Source of the DNA: Catellatospora sp. KI3
GTDB taxonomy: Bacteria; Actinomycetota; Actinomycetes; Mycobacteriales; Micromonosporaceae
Length of the DNA stretch: 64,000 nucleotides
NCBI RefSeq assembly: GCF_029948125.1
Contig: NZ_JASAMB010000018.1
Coordinates: forward strand, 121,307-185,306
Direction of reading: 5' to 3'
Shown here piece by piece: positions 48,512-55,531 of the stretch (position 1 is the stretch's first letter; every line of letters starts with the position of its first letter). A program made the translations under genes and the position numbers. Below the pieces are notes generated by a model that searched no databases, was not told where the DNA came from, and saw nothing but the letters and a program-made list of their open reading frames with translations.

Positions 48512-48769
48512 GGCGGATGAGTGCGAGCACAGGGTGATGCGCCGGAAAACAGGCGCACGGGAGCCGACGGCCGTAGGGCCGGTCAGGCAGGGCGAGCGGA
48601 AGGCTCAGCGCGTCCCGTGAATCACATGTGCAAAGGCTCCCGGTGGAGGCAACGTGGGCGTTCTCGATAGTGCCGCGTTTCAGTCCGCAGGTGCAACCCG
48701 TTTCCTCAGCAGGCTGCATGCATTCAGCCCAGGGAGCATGGCCCTGCCATGCTCCCTGGGCATCTCGAT
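48512..48769 (-). promoter_or_regulatory. Long leader of the ABC-F gene with possible attenuator hairpins
   Basis: On the minus strand this 258-base region precedes the ABC-F start. It holds a 6-bp hairpin (TGCGCC/GGCGCA, 48538-48557) about 27 bases before the start and a second hairpin near 48566-48584. ABC-F resistance genes are often controlled by ribosome-mediated attenuation in such leaders. I could not identify a convincing leader peptide or T-run, so this is a hint only. Confidence 0.35.
48728..48760 (-). terminator. Hairpin terminator of the small membrane protein gene
   Basis: CCCAGGGAGCATGG (48728-48741) and its complement (48747-48760) pair perfectly over 14 bases with a five-base loop. 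It starts nine bases after the stop of the minus-strand membrane gene. Confidence 0.85.
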
Positions 48770-48988
48770 CTACTCGGTTGGCCCAGTCACGCACCGCTCG
48801 GCGTTCTCGTCGCGACGTGGGGATCCGCGAGTCAGTCCAGCATGGAGGAAGACGACGCCGAGGATTACGAACTCCGCAGCGAAGCTGATCGCCAGTATCT
48901 GGCGATTGTCAATGAGTGGCGCGGTGAGCAAAAGAATGATCATGGAGACGCCGAACATCCCGAGACCCACGCGCGCCGTGCCATTCAT
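48770..48988 (-). CDS. Small two-span membrane protein, unknown function
   Basis: 72 aa with two hydrophobic segments (VGLGMFGVSMIILLLTAPLI and ILAISFAAEFVILGVVFLHA) and a charged C-terminus (RGSPRRDENAERC). Start ATG with AAGGAGG nine bases upstream, a strong ribosome-binding site, which supports a real gene. It ends with a strong hairpin. No family recognised. Confidence 0.72.
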   Translation of the reverse strand: MNGTARVGLGMFGVSMIILLLTAPLIDNRQILAISFAAEFVILGVVFLHAGLTRGSPRRDENAERCVTGPTE

Positions 48989-49188
48989 CTGACGAATCCT
49001 CCTTCTGGCGCGTCGTCGACCCCGATCTGCGGCCGAGACTGCGTGCTCGGCCTAGGTGAGCAGTGGGTGCGGTCGACGGCAAGGCAGAGGCGAAAATTCT
49101 TCTGTCCCCGGTGCAACCTCCCGCCCGGTCGCGAGGTGATATCGCGACGAGTCGGGAGTCGACTCACGGGGATGGACGGAAATGGCAG

Positions 49189-49743
49189 ATGACGGCGTTG
49201 TCGATCAGACAGGCTGAATCACCGCCCGGACGAGCAGGCACGGCACGCGACGGCGCCGTGCTCGCGGACTTCGAGGAGTGCTACGCGGCACACTTCCAGG
49301 GCATCGCGCTGCAGATCGCGGCGTACATCGGCAACGCGGCCGACGCCCAGGACATCGTTCAGGAGGCGTTCGCGCGGGCGCTGCCCCGCTGGGCCAAGCT
49401 CGCCGGCTACGCCGACCCGGGCGCCTGGGTCCGGCACGTCGCCTGGAACCTCGCCAAGACCCGCTGGCGCCGCCAGCAGCGGCTGAACCTGTTCCTGCGC
49501 CGCCACCGCGAGGAGCACCTCGCCGGACCCGGACCGGACCGGGTCGCGCTGACCAGCGCACTGGCGAAACTGCCCGAGATGCAGCGGCGCGCGTTCGTCC
49601 TGCACTACATCGGCGAGCTGACCATCGCCGAGATCGCCGAGCAGGAGCGCACTCCCGAGGGCACGGTCAAGTCCTGGCTGCACCGCGCTCGGGCCGCGAT
49701 GGCCGCGCAGCTCGGCACAGGAGCGGAGGAGCGGGATGTCTGA
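49189..49743 (+). CDS. ECF RNA polymerase sigma factor
   Basis: 184-aa ECF sigma factor with region 2 (NAADAQDIVQEAFARALPRW, about 50-70) and region 4 (LPEMQRRAFVLHYIGELTIA, then TPEGTVKSWLHRARAAM). No extra domains. Partner gene overlaps by 8 bases downstream, and would be expected to be an anti-sigma or sensor. The start ATG has a weak ribosome-binding site (GGACGGA). Target promoters unknown. Confidence 0.92.
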   Translation: MTALSIRQAESPPGRAGTARDGAVLADFEECYAAHFQGIALQIAAYIGNAADAQDIVQEAFARALPRWAKLAGYADPGAWVRHVAWNLAKTRWRRQQRLNLFLRRHREEHLAGPGPDRVALTSALAKLPEMQRRAFVLHYIGELTIAEIAEQERTPEGTVKSWLHRARAAMAAQLGTGAEERDV

Positions 49744-50506
49744 GCGTACGCACGACGAGCTGTTCGCCGCGGCGATCGGGGACTTCCGCGCGGCCACCCT
49801 CCCGTCCATCCGGCCACAGGGCACGGCCGCCGCGCAGCGGCGCGCAGGCGAGCGCCGCCGCAACCAGGCGCTGGTGCTGTGCGCGGCGCTCCTGCTGTTG
49901 CTCGCGCTGCCTGTGGCCGCACTGGCGCAGTACCGCCCGGACCGGGGACCCGCCCCGGTGACCGCCAGCCCTTCGCCCTTGCCCAGCGGATCGGTCTCCC
50001 CCTCCGCCTCGGCGACCGCCGAGCCCTCGCCGACGACCACTCCCGTGGGCACCTCGCCGACGACAAGCCCACGTTCCACCGGCGCGACCGGCACGGGCTC
50101 CGGTGTGCCGAGGTGCCTGCCGGGCGGCCACATCTCGGTCGCCGGGTACGACGGCCCCGGCATGGGTGCCGAGGTGGACGCGCTGAAGTTCCTATGTCCG
50201 GGCGAGAAGATCTACTTCTTCTGGGCCACCTACACCGTGCAAGACGCCGACACCCTCGTGCTGGCGGCCTCCGGCCGCAGCTACGTCGACCACACGCACG
50301 TCAGCCGGTCGATCCCGGCCCCCGGCTACCGGCCCAACGACACGGAGAGCTGCACGGCGCTGGTCATCGTGCAGGGCCGCGGCTCGATCCGCAGCACCCT
50401 CGCCTGGAACGCCGAGGGCGAGAGCGACAAGAGCGTGTACGGGTCGCTCACCCGGATGCGCTACTTCCCGTACCACTTCGCCTGCGATCCCCGGCCCGCC
50501 GCCTAG
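49736..50506 (+). CDS. Membrane protein encoded with the ECF sigma factor (putative anti-sigma)
   Basis: 256-aa protein. Cytosolic N-terminus (about 1-45) with an AAIGDFRAATLPSIRP stretch, one membrane span (LVLCAALLLLLALPVAALAQ), a Ser/Pro/Thr linker (about 75-125) and an extracytoplasmic Cys-containing domain (about 128-256). Its start overlaps the sigma stop by eight bases. There is no zinc anti-sigma HxxxCxxC motif, so the anti-sigma role is inferred from position only; similar 'RsiX-like' membrane proteins exist. Confidence 0.7.
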   Translation: MSERTHDELFAAAIGDFRAATLPSIRPQGTAAAQRRAGERRRNQALVLCAALLLLLALPVAALAQYRPDRGPAPVTASPSPLPSGSVSPSASATAEPSPTTTPVGTSPTTSPRSTGATGTGSGVPRCLPGGHISVAGYDGPGMGAEVDALKFLCPGEKIYFFWATYTVQDADTLVLAASGRSYVDHTHVSRSIPAPGYRPNDTESCTALVIVQGRGSIRSTLAWNAEGESDKSVYGSLTRMRYFPYHFACDPRPAA

Positions 50507-50520
50507 CGCGGGCCGCCGAC

Positions 50521-50583
50521 GGCCCGGCCGCCGCGGAGACGTCGCATCCACGGGGGATGCGAAGCTCCGGCAGCGGCCGGGCC
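50521..50583. terminator. Long imperfect hairpin terminator
   Basis: GGCCCGGCCGC near 50521 pairs with its complement near 50573-50583, with an inner TCGCATCC/GGATGCGA stem. It lies between the membrane protein stop (50506) and the convergent UTRA gene (50620). Confidence 0.75.
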
Positions 50584-50619
50584 GCGTCACGGGCTGTCCC
50601 GGCAGATCATTCCCGTGGA

Positions 50620-51090
50620 TCAGTCAGGAACCGGGATCGCGTACGTGAGTTCGTAGCGGTCGCCCGGGAACACGATGTCGCATGCCTCGACAGTCAGGTC
50701 GCCCGCATAGTGTCTGCGCTCGATGACCAGGACATACGCTCCGCGCTGCGGTAGTTCGAGGCGTTCGGCCTCAGAGGTCGTCGCCGCTCTGGCGGTCACC
50801 TTCTCCACCACGCGGTCCACCCGCCGCCCGATCGCGTCCATCCTGGCGATGACGCCGGTGACAGCACCCTCTTCAGGGTGTTCGACGGGTGTTCCGCCGG
50901 TGAGCGACAGCGGCTCCCAGGACCAGGACAGCTGAACCGGGCTGCCGTCGGCGAAGAACCGGTACGCGGTCTCCATCACGGGCTCCCCCACGGCGATGCC
51001 CAGCAGCTCCGCCACTCGTGTCGTCGCGGACCTCCGCTCACTGACGTGCTCCCAACCAGCCTCACGGTTGGAGTTCGCCACATCCGTCAT
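50620..51090 (-). CDS. GntR/HutC regulator, UTRA ligand-binding part (3' half of a split gene)
   Basis: 156-aa UTRA domain: WEHVSERRSATTRVAELLGI, AVGEPVMETAYRFFADGSPV, GAYVLVIERRHYAGDLTVEA and DIVFPGDRYELTYAIPVPD. This is the ligand-binding half of HutC-type GntR regulators and is normally fused to the winged helix-turn-helix found in the next gene upstream (51087-51383). Here the start ATG overlaps the stop of that gene (ATGA). The fusion point reads as a frame change relative to full-length homologues. The ATGA overlap might permit coupled translation and subunit assembly. Confidence 0.85.
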   Translation of the reverse strand: MTDVANSNREAGWEHVSERRSATTRVAELLGIAVGEPVMETAYRFFADGSPVQLSWSWEPLSLTGGTPVEHPEEGAVTGVIARMDAIGRRVDRVVEKVTARAATTSEAERLELPQRGAYVLVIERRHYAGDLTVEACDIVFPGDRYELTYAIPVPD

Positions 51091-51383
51091 GAACGGCGGC
51101 GGGCTTGCCGCCGACGCGAATACCGGGCGGTGCTGTCGCGGACCAGCCGCTTGCGCGACGTCACGTACACGCCCGCACCGGGTCGAGCGACCGCCAGCCC
51201 TTCGTGCCGCAGCACCGCCAATGCGTCCCGCGCCGTCGCCCGAGCAACGCCGTAGCGCTGCATGAGCACGTTCTCACCGGGCAGGCGATCGCCCACCTGG
51301 TATTCGCCCCGCGTGATCGCCTCCCGAAGCTCATTGGCCATCTCCACATACCGGTGCGGTGCCCGGTCTGGTGTGTCACTCAT
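51087..51383 (-). CDS. GntR/HutC regulator, winged helix-turn-helix part (5' half of a split gene)
   Basis: 98 aa. The GntR wHTH is complete: YVEMANELREAITRGEYQVG, DRLPGENVLMQRYGVARATA, LRHEGLAVARPGAGVYVTSR. Normal GntR/HutC proteins continue into a UTRA domain; here the frame ends after ARYSRRRQARRRS and the UTRA part starts in a different frame in the next gene (50620-51090). ATG at 51383 follows GAGGA. It is divergent from the small CxxC protein gene, and two TCTCTAGAG-type sites lie in the shared upstream region. Confidence 0.85.
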   Translation of the reverse strand: MSDTPDRAPHRYVEMANELREAITRGEYQVGDRLPGENVLMQRYGVARATARDALAVLRHEGLAVARPGAGVYVTSRKRLVRDSTARYSRRRQARRRS

Positions 51384-51401
51384 TTCAGGTCCTCGCCCAA
51401 C

Positions 51402-51492
51402 CTCTCTAGAGCACAGGCTACGTGCCATGTCGGCCCCGCGAAACCATCGATAGACAAAACTCAAGCCACGAAGGCTTGCACTTCTCTAGAGA
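51402..51492. promoter_or_regulatory. Candidate GntR operator pair
   Basis: CTCTCTAGAG at 51402-51411 and the palindrome TCTCTAGAGA at 51483-51492. The motif occurs twice in the shared promoter region between the GntR halves and the divergent gene. The CTAGAG core resembles small-GntR operators in actinomycetes. Autoregulation is inferred. Confidence 0.55.
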
Positions 51493-51644
51493 GGTGGAGT
51501 CGGGCCTGGTGGTTCGGCATCCAGGACTTGTCGGGCCGGGCTCGCACCCTCGGCCCGGCGAGTTCCGGGAAGGGCGCCGACACATCTCCCAACCTCGCCA
51601 GGCGCCCTTCCCACCCACTCACCCTGGCTCCGCAAGGAGGTTCG
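51493..51644. other. Intergenic promoter region
   Basis: Region between the operator pair and the divergent small gene. It contains the ribosome-binding site AAGGAGG at 51634-51640. No gene seen. Confidence 0.4.
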
Positions 51645-52013
51645 ATGTCTCTGCACACACCGATCCGCCCGCACTGGAAATGCGCGATCTGCTCGGACGA
51701 GTGGCCCTGCCACACCCGCAGGCGGCAGCTGCTCGCGCAGTTCTACGGCGCGCCCGCTTCCCTCGCACTCGTACTTGCGCGCCACCTCGTCCAGGCCTGC
51801 GAAGACCTCCCGACCACCGCGTCGGGCCTGCTGCACCGCCGCTTCCTCGGCTGGCTGAACCCGCCGACGGCACCCCCGCGCACTCCCTCGCCGCCGGTGC
51901 GGCTGTTCTCGGACACCCACATGCCCCCCGCCGCAGTCACCGGCGACAGCCCGCGCCCGCCACTACGAGCACCGAAACACGCAGCACATCGCCTGCTCGC
52001 AGGCGTCGGGTAA
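51645..52013 (+). CDS. Small CxxC/zinc-ribbon-like protein linked to GntR regulator
   Basis: 122-aa protein. The N-terminus (PHWKCAICSDEWPCHTRRRQ) has a CxxC and a third Cys and resembles small actinobacterial proteins beside GntR regulators (often mis-named flavin reductases). The core continues with LVLARHLVQACEDLPTTASG and LHRRFLGWL. The C-terminal 40 residues are Pro-rich. ATG follows AAGGAGG. Function unknown; probably co-regulated by the adjacent GntR through the TCTCTAGAG sites. Confidence 0.75.
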   Translation: MSLHTPIRPHWKCAICSDEWPCHTRRRQLLAQFYGAPASLALVLARHLVQACEDLPTTASGLLHRRFLGWLNPPTAPPRTPSPPVRLFSDTHMPPAAVTGDSPRPPLRAPKHAAHRLLAGVG

Positions 52014-52025
52014 GACACCAACACG

Positions 52026-52056
52026 CGCGGGTACGGCGGCTGCCGCCGTACCCGCG
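52026..52056. terminator. Bidirectional hairpin terminator
   Basis: CGCGGGTACGGCGGC and its perfect complement (15 bp) with a minimal loop, between the small protein (52013) and convergent membrane gene (52070). Confidence 0.85.
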
Positions 52057-52069
52057 TCGCAACGCCCCG

Positions 52070-53167
52070 CTAAGCCCGCTCGGCCCGCACCGGCTGGGTC
52101 GGCACGACCAGGACCGCCAGCAGCAGGCCGACCAGCGCCGCCACCACCGGAATGCCCGTCAGCAGCTCCGGCGTCGGCGTGATCGGACCCCGTTCGAAGT
52201 GCACGGCCTCCCCGGCCACGTACGCCGTGGCGAAGAACGCCGTCCACGTCCACAGCGCCGCCAGCGCCGCGAACGCCCGCAGCCGCCGCGGGGCGTCCGC
52301 GCTGGGCCGCAGCCGCCAGGCCAGCAGGTCGACGCCGATGCCGCCGACCACCACCCCCGCCGCCATCGTCACGTTCTCGAAGCCGCTGACCGCCGTCGAC
52401 AGCCCCGCCAGGAACGCGTACACGATGGTCGCGCTGCCCACCGGCACCACCCACCGCCGCGCCAGCAGCAGCAGCGGCGCGAGCAGCACCACGTTCGTCA
52501 GCACCAGCGCCGACACGAACCGGCCGGTGAAGCCCTCGTCAGGGTTGGACAGTGCGACCTGCACCGATGCGGCGTTGAACGTGAGCGCGTTGCCGTACTG
52601 CAGGAAGAGCAGGACCAGCGTCGAGCCGAGCGCCAGGGCGAGCACCGCGGGCAGCAGCGGGCGCAGCCCCGACACCGCCGGGCGGTCCTGCAGCCACGCC
52701 GCGCGCAGCGGCGTGGTCACGATGACGAACATGGACACGACCAGGCCCAGGTGGGTGGGGCTGAACAGGATGTCGATGTTCTGCTCGATGCCGAACACCT
52801 CGTGCCAGGTGAAGTCGCCGAACCCGAACAGCGCGAACGCGAGCACCGCCACCGACGCCGAGGCGTATCCGACGGGCATGGCGCGCAGGTCGGGGCGGCC
52901 GCCGCCGCGCAGGGCCGGGCGCACGGTCCAGGCGATCCAGCCGCCGGTGACCAGGAAGCCCCAGTAGAAGACGGCGTGCCAGGGGGTGAAGAAGGTCTCC
53001 AGGCCGGGCACGTTGTTGTGCGCCCAGGCGTCCAGCATCAGCCCGACGGTGAACCAGGCGCCGAGCAGCACCATCACCAGGTCGGTGCGGTAGCTCGTGA
53101 TCGGGCGGACCGGTTCCGGTCCGGACGGTGCGGCCTCGGTGCCGGATAGGACTTCGATGTTGACCAT
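52070..53167 (-). CDS. Integral membrane protein with about eight or nine spans
   Basis: 365 aa. Hydrophobic segments run along the whole length (VMVLLGAWFTVGLMLDAWAH, AVFYWGFLVTGGWIAWTV, VAVLAFALFGFGDF, VSMFVIVTTPL, LLPAVLALALGSTLVLLFLQ, FVSALVLTNVVLLAPLLLL, AGLSTAVSGFENVTM and two more near the end). Conserved Trp/His (FGDFTWHEVFGIEQNIDILF) could bind a metal or cofactor. No family name recognised. ATG at 53167. Divergent from a TetR regulator that starts 95 bases away and probably controls it. Confidence 0.8.
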   Translation of the reverse strand: MVNIEVLSGTEAAPSGPEPVRPITSYRTDLVMVLLGAWFTVGLMLDAWAHNNVPGLETFFTPWHAVFYWGFLVTGGWIAWTVRPALRGGGRPDLRAMPVGYASASVAVLAFALFGFGDFTWHEVFGIEQNIDILFSPTHLGLVVSMFVIVTTPLRAAWLQDRPAVSGLRPLLPAVLALALGSTLVLLFLQYGNALTFNAASVQVALSNPDEGFTGRFVSALVLTNVVLLAPLLLLARRWVVPVGSATIVYAFLAGLSTAVSGFENVTMAAGVVVGGIGVDLLAWRLRPSADAPRRLRAFAALAALWTWTAFFATAYVAGEAVHFERGPITPTPELLTGIPVVAALVGLLLAVLVVPTQPVRAERA

Positions 53168-53261
53168 GGTGACTCCCCCAGGTCGATTGCGGACGCGCCG
53201 TTGCGCGAGCCAGGATACCGCCGCTGCTCCGAACGGTCCGGTGCCGTGGTACACAGGGCCG

Positions 53262-53831
53262 GTGGACGATCTCGTGCTGGACGCCGTACGCGACTGCGTG
53301 CTGGCGTATGGGGTGCGCCGTACCACGGTGACGGAGGTGGCGCGGCGGGCCGGGGTGTCCCGGATGTCGGTGTACCGGCGCTGGCCAGACGTGCAGAGCC
53401 TGGTCGGGGACCTGATGAGCCGCGAGTGGCACCGCGTGATCGTGGCCGCCCGCGACGGCGGCGACGCGGGTGCGCCGGTGCGCGAGCGGCTGGTGGCGCA
53501 GTCGGTGGCGGCGGCCGCGGCGCTGCGCGTACACCCGCTGCTCCGGAAGATCATCGACGTGGATCCGGAGATCCTGCTGCCGTACCTGCTGCACCGGCGC
53601 GGCGCCGGGCAGGACGAGATGCTGGCGTTCCTCGTCGAGGCGATCGCCGCGGGGCAGGCCGACGGGTCGATCCGCGCTGGCGAACCGGCCCGGCTGGCCC
53701 GCGCGGTCCTGCTCACCGCGCAGTCGTTCGTCCTGTCGATGCCGACGGTCGCCGACGCCTACGACCCCGCCGACCTCGACACCGAACTGTCCACCCTGCT
53801 CGACGTGTACCTCCGCCCCGGCCAGGAGTGA
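53262..53831 (+). CDS. TetR-family transcriptional regulator
   Basis: 189-aa regulator. The helix-turn-helix is TTVTEVARRAGVSRMSVYRR (about 22-41). The C-terminal ligand domain is alpha-helical (LLRKIIDVDPEILLPYLLHR and so on). GTG at 53262; TACACA lies six bases upstream with little Shine-Dalgarno. It is divergent from the membrane protein gene, the usual target arrangement for TetR repressors. A family A hairpin begins at its stop codon. Confidence 0.9.
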   Translation: MDDLVLDAVRDCVLAYGVRRTTVTEVARRAGVSRMSVYRRWPDVQSLVGDLMSREWHRVIVAARDGGDAGAPVRERLVAQSVAAAAALRVHPLLRKIIDVDPEILLPYLLHRRGAGQDEMLAFLVEAIAAGQADGSIRAGEPARLARAVLLTAQSFVLSMPTVADAYDPADLDTELSTLLDVYLRPGQE

Positions 53832-53881
53832 AGAAGGGGCCCTTCTACCTCGCAAAGCGATAAGAAGGGTCCCTTCCTTAC
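53831..53881. repeat. Dispersed hairpin repeat, family A, copy 4
   Basis: AAGAAGGGGCCCTTCT arm, spacer ACCTCGCAAAGCGAT, then AAGAAGGGTCCCTTCCTTAC. The second arm has GGGTCCC, a substitution that keeps the arm self-complementary. It lies between convergent genes. Confidence 0.87.
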
Positions 53882-53886
53882 GGGTG

Positions 53887-55452
53887 TCAGCGCGGGAGGA
53901 GGACGCCGGGGTTGACGACCCCGAAGGGGTCCAGCTGGCGCTTGACCGCCTGCAGGGCGGCGGCGCCCAGGGGGCCGATCTCGCGGAGGTACCAGTCGCG
54001 GTGCTCGGTGCCGACGCCGTGGTGGTGGCTGATGGTGCCGCCCGCGGCGATGATCGCCTCGTTGGCGGCCGCCTTGGCCCGCTGCCAGCCGGTCAGCGCA
54101 TCTTCCTGGTACGACGTGACGACGGTGAAGTAGAGCGAGGCGCCGGTCTCGTATACGTGCGAGATGTGGCACAGGACCAGGGACGGGGTCGGGAGCGCGG
54201 TGAACAGGGCCTCGCGCACCGCCGCGTACAGGCCCGGCAGTGCCGACCAGAACGCCGCCGTCTCCAGCGTCTCGGCGAACGCGCCCGCGTCCAGCAGCCC
54301 GTCGCGCAGGTACGGCGCGTCGAAGCGGTGTGCGGCCCAGTGCTCGCCCGGCCCGGTGCCCAGCGGCGTACCGCCGAGAGCCGCCAGGACCTGCCCGGTG
54401 CGCTCGACCACGGCGGCCACGTCGGCGCCCTCGTGTCCGACGATGAGCAGGCAGCCGCCGTCGCCGCGTCCCGCGCCGGTCGCGCCGATCATGGTCTCGA
54501 ACTCGTCGGACAGGCGCAGCACGGTCGGCTTCGGCCCGTCCTGGGCGAGGGTGCGGGCGGCGGTCGCGCCCTGCTCGAAGGATTCGAAGCGCCAGCCCTC
54601 GTAGTGGCGCTGGGCCGGGATCGGGCGGACGCGGACCGTGACCTCGGTGATGACACCGAAGGCGCCCTCGGAGCCGAGGAACAGTTCGCGCAGGTCGGGT
54701 CCGGCGGCTGAGGCGGGGGCGCGGCCGGTGTGCAGGGCGCCCTGCGGGGTGGCCACGGTCAGCGCCACCACCATGTCGTCGAAGCGGCCGTAGCCGGCCG
54801 ACAGCTGGCCGGAGGAGCGGGTGGCGGCGAAGCCGCCGATGGTGGCGTACTCGTAGGACTGCGGGACGTGGCCGAGGGTCAGCCCGTGTGCGGCCAGCAG
54901 CTCCTCGGCGCGCGGGGCGGGCAGTCCGGCCTGCAGCACCGCCGTGCGCGACACCGGGTCGACGGCGCCGAGGCGGTCCAGGCGCCGCAGGTCGAGCGCG
55001 AGGTACGGGGTGGGCGTGGTCAGGCCGCCGACGACGGACGTACCCCCGCCGAAGGGCACCGCGGCCAGGCCGTGCTCGCCGCACGTGCGCAGCACCGCGA
55101 CCACCTGGTCGGTGTCGGCCGGGCACAGCACCGCCTGCGGGGCGTGCGGCACCTCGCCCGCGCGCTGGCGCAGCAGGTCGGGGGTGGACTTGCCGGCGGC
55201 GTGGGCGGCCCGGCTGGCGCTGTCGAGGTGCAGGTGCTCGGCGCCGACGATCGCGGCCAGCGCCGCGAGCGCCGCCTGGCCGAGGGCGGACGGGGGCAGT
55301 TCGACCTGCTCCAGCTCGCGCGGCGCCGGGGCGGGCCGGACGTCGAAGACCTGCCCGAGCAGCTTGGCCACCCCCTCGGGCAGCGGCCTGGCCTTGGCCC
55401 GGTCTCCCCAGCGGCCCCAACCGGCCTGGTGCACTTCCGCGCTCGCATCCAT
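53887..55452 (-). CDS. Alkyl-DHAP-synthase-like FAD oxidase
   Basis: 521-aa flavoprotein of the FAD_binding_4/oxidase_C group. N-terminal FAD part: GEVPHAPQAVLCPADTDQVV, then PFGGGTSVVGGLTTP. Later parts: QSYEYATIGGFAATRSSGQL, LGSEGAFGVITEVTVRVRPI. C-terminal HHHGVGTEHRDWYLREIGPL contains the His cluster characteristic of alkyldihydroxyacetonephosphate synthase, and VKRQLDPFGVVNPGVLLP is the typical end. It may make ether lipids or oxidise a hydroxy acid. ATG at 55452 is preferred over GTG at 55479 since the latter lies inside a palindrome. Divergent from the glycerol-3-phosphate dehydrogenase gene, which suggests a shared substrate pool. Confidence 0.86.
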   Translation of the reverse strand: MDASAEVHQAGWGRWGDRAKARPLPEGVAKLLGQVFDVRPAPAPRELEQVELPPSALGQAALAALAAIVGAEHLHLDSASRAAHAAGKSTPDLLRQRAGEVPHAPQAVLCPADTDQVVAVLRTCGEHGLAAVPFGGGTSVVGGLTTPTPYLALDLRRLDRLGAVDPVSRTAVLQAGLPAPRAEELLAAHGLTLGHVPQSYEYATIGGFAATRSSGQLSAGYGRFDDMVVALTVATPQGALHTGRAPASAAGPDLRELFLGSEGAFGVITEVTVRVRPIPAQRHYEGWRFESFEQGATAARTLAQDGPKPTVLRLSDEFETMIGATGAGRGDGGCLLIVGHEGADVAAVVERTGQVLAALGGTPLGTGPGEHWAAHRFDAPYLRDGLLDAGAFAETLETAAFWSALPGLYAAVREALFTALPTPSLVLCHISHVYETGASLYFTVVTSYQEDALTGWQRAKAAANEAIIAAGGTISHHHGVGTEHRDWYLREIGPLGAAALQAVKRQLDPFGVVNPGVLLPR

Positions 55453-55461
55453 GTGTGACAG

Positions 55462-55480
55462 AGTGACATCAACTGTCACT
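55462..55480. promoter_or_regulatory. Palindromic operator between divergent flavoenzyme genes
   Basis: AGTGACA-N5-TGTCACT, a perfect inverted repeat of 7-bp half sites, just upstream of the oxidase start and 52 bases from the dehydrogenase start. A further TGTGACA lies at about 55453-55459. A single regulator could control both genes. The spacing (GTGA-N9-TCAC) does not fit a CRP site. Confidence 0.65.
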
Positions 55481-55531
55481 TAGGCGCAAGCGACGCCGGT
55501 ACCACCTCAGCCGAGAGCCTAGGAGCGTCCC

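Noticed and set aside
55453..55480. CRP/cAMP-receptor binding site
   Set aside because: GTGA and TCAC half sites are present, but the spacing is nine bases instead of six.
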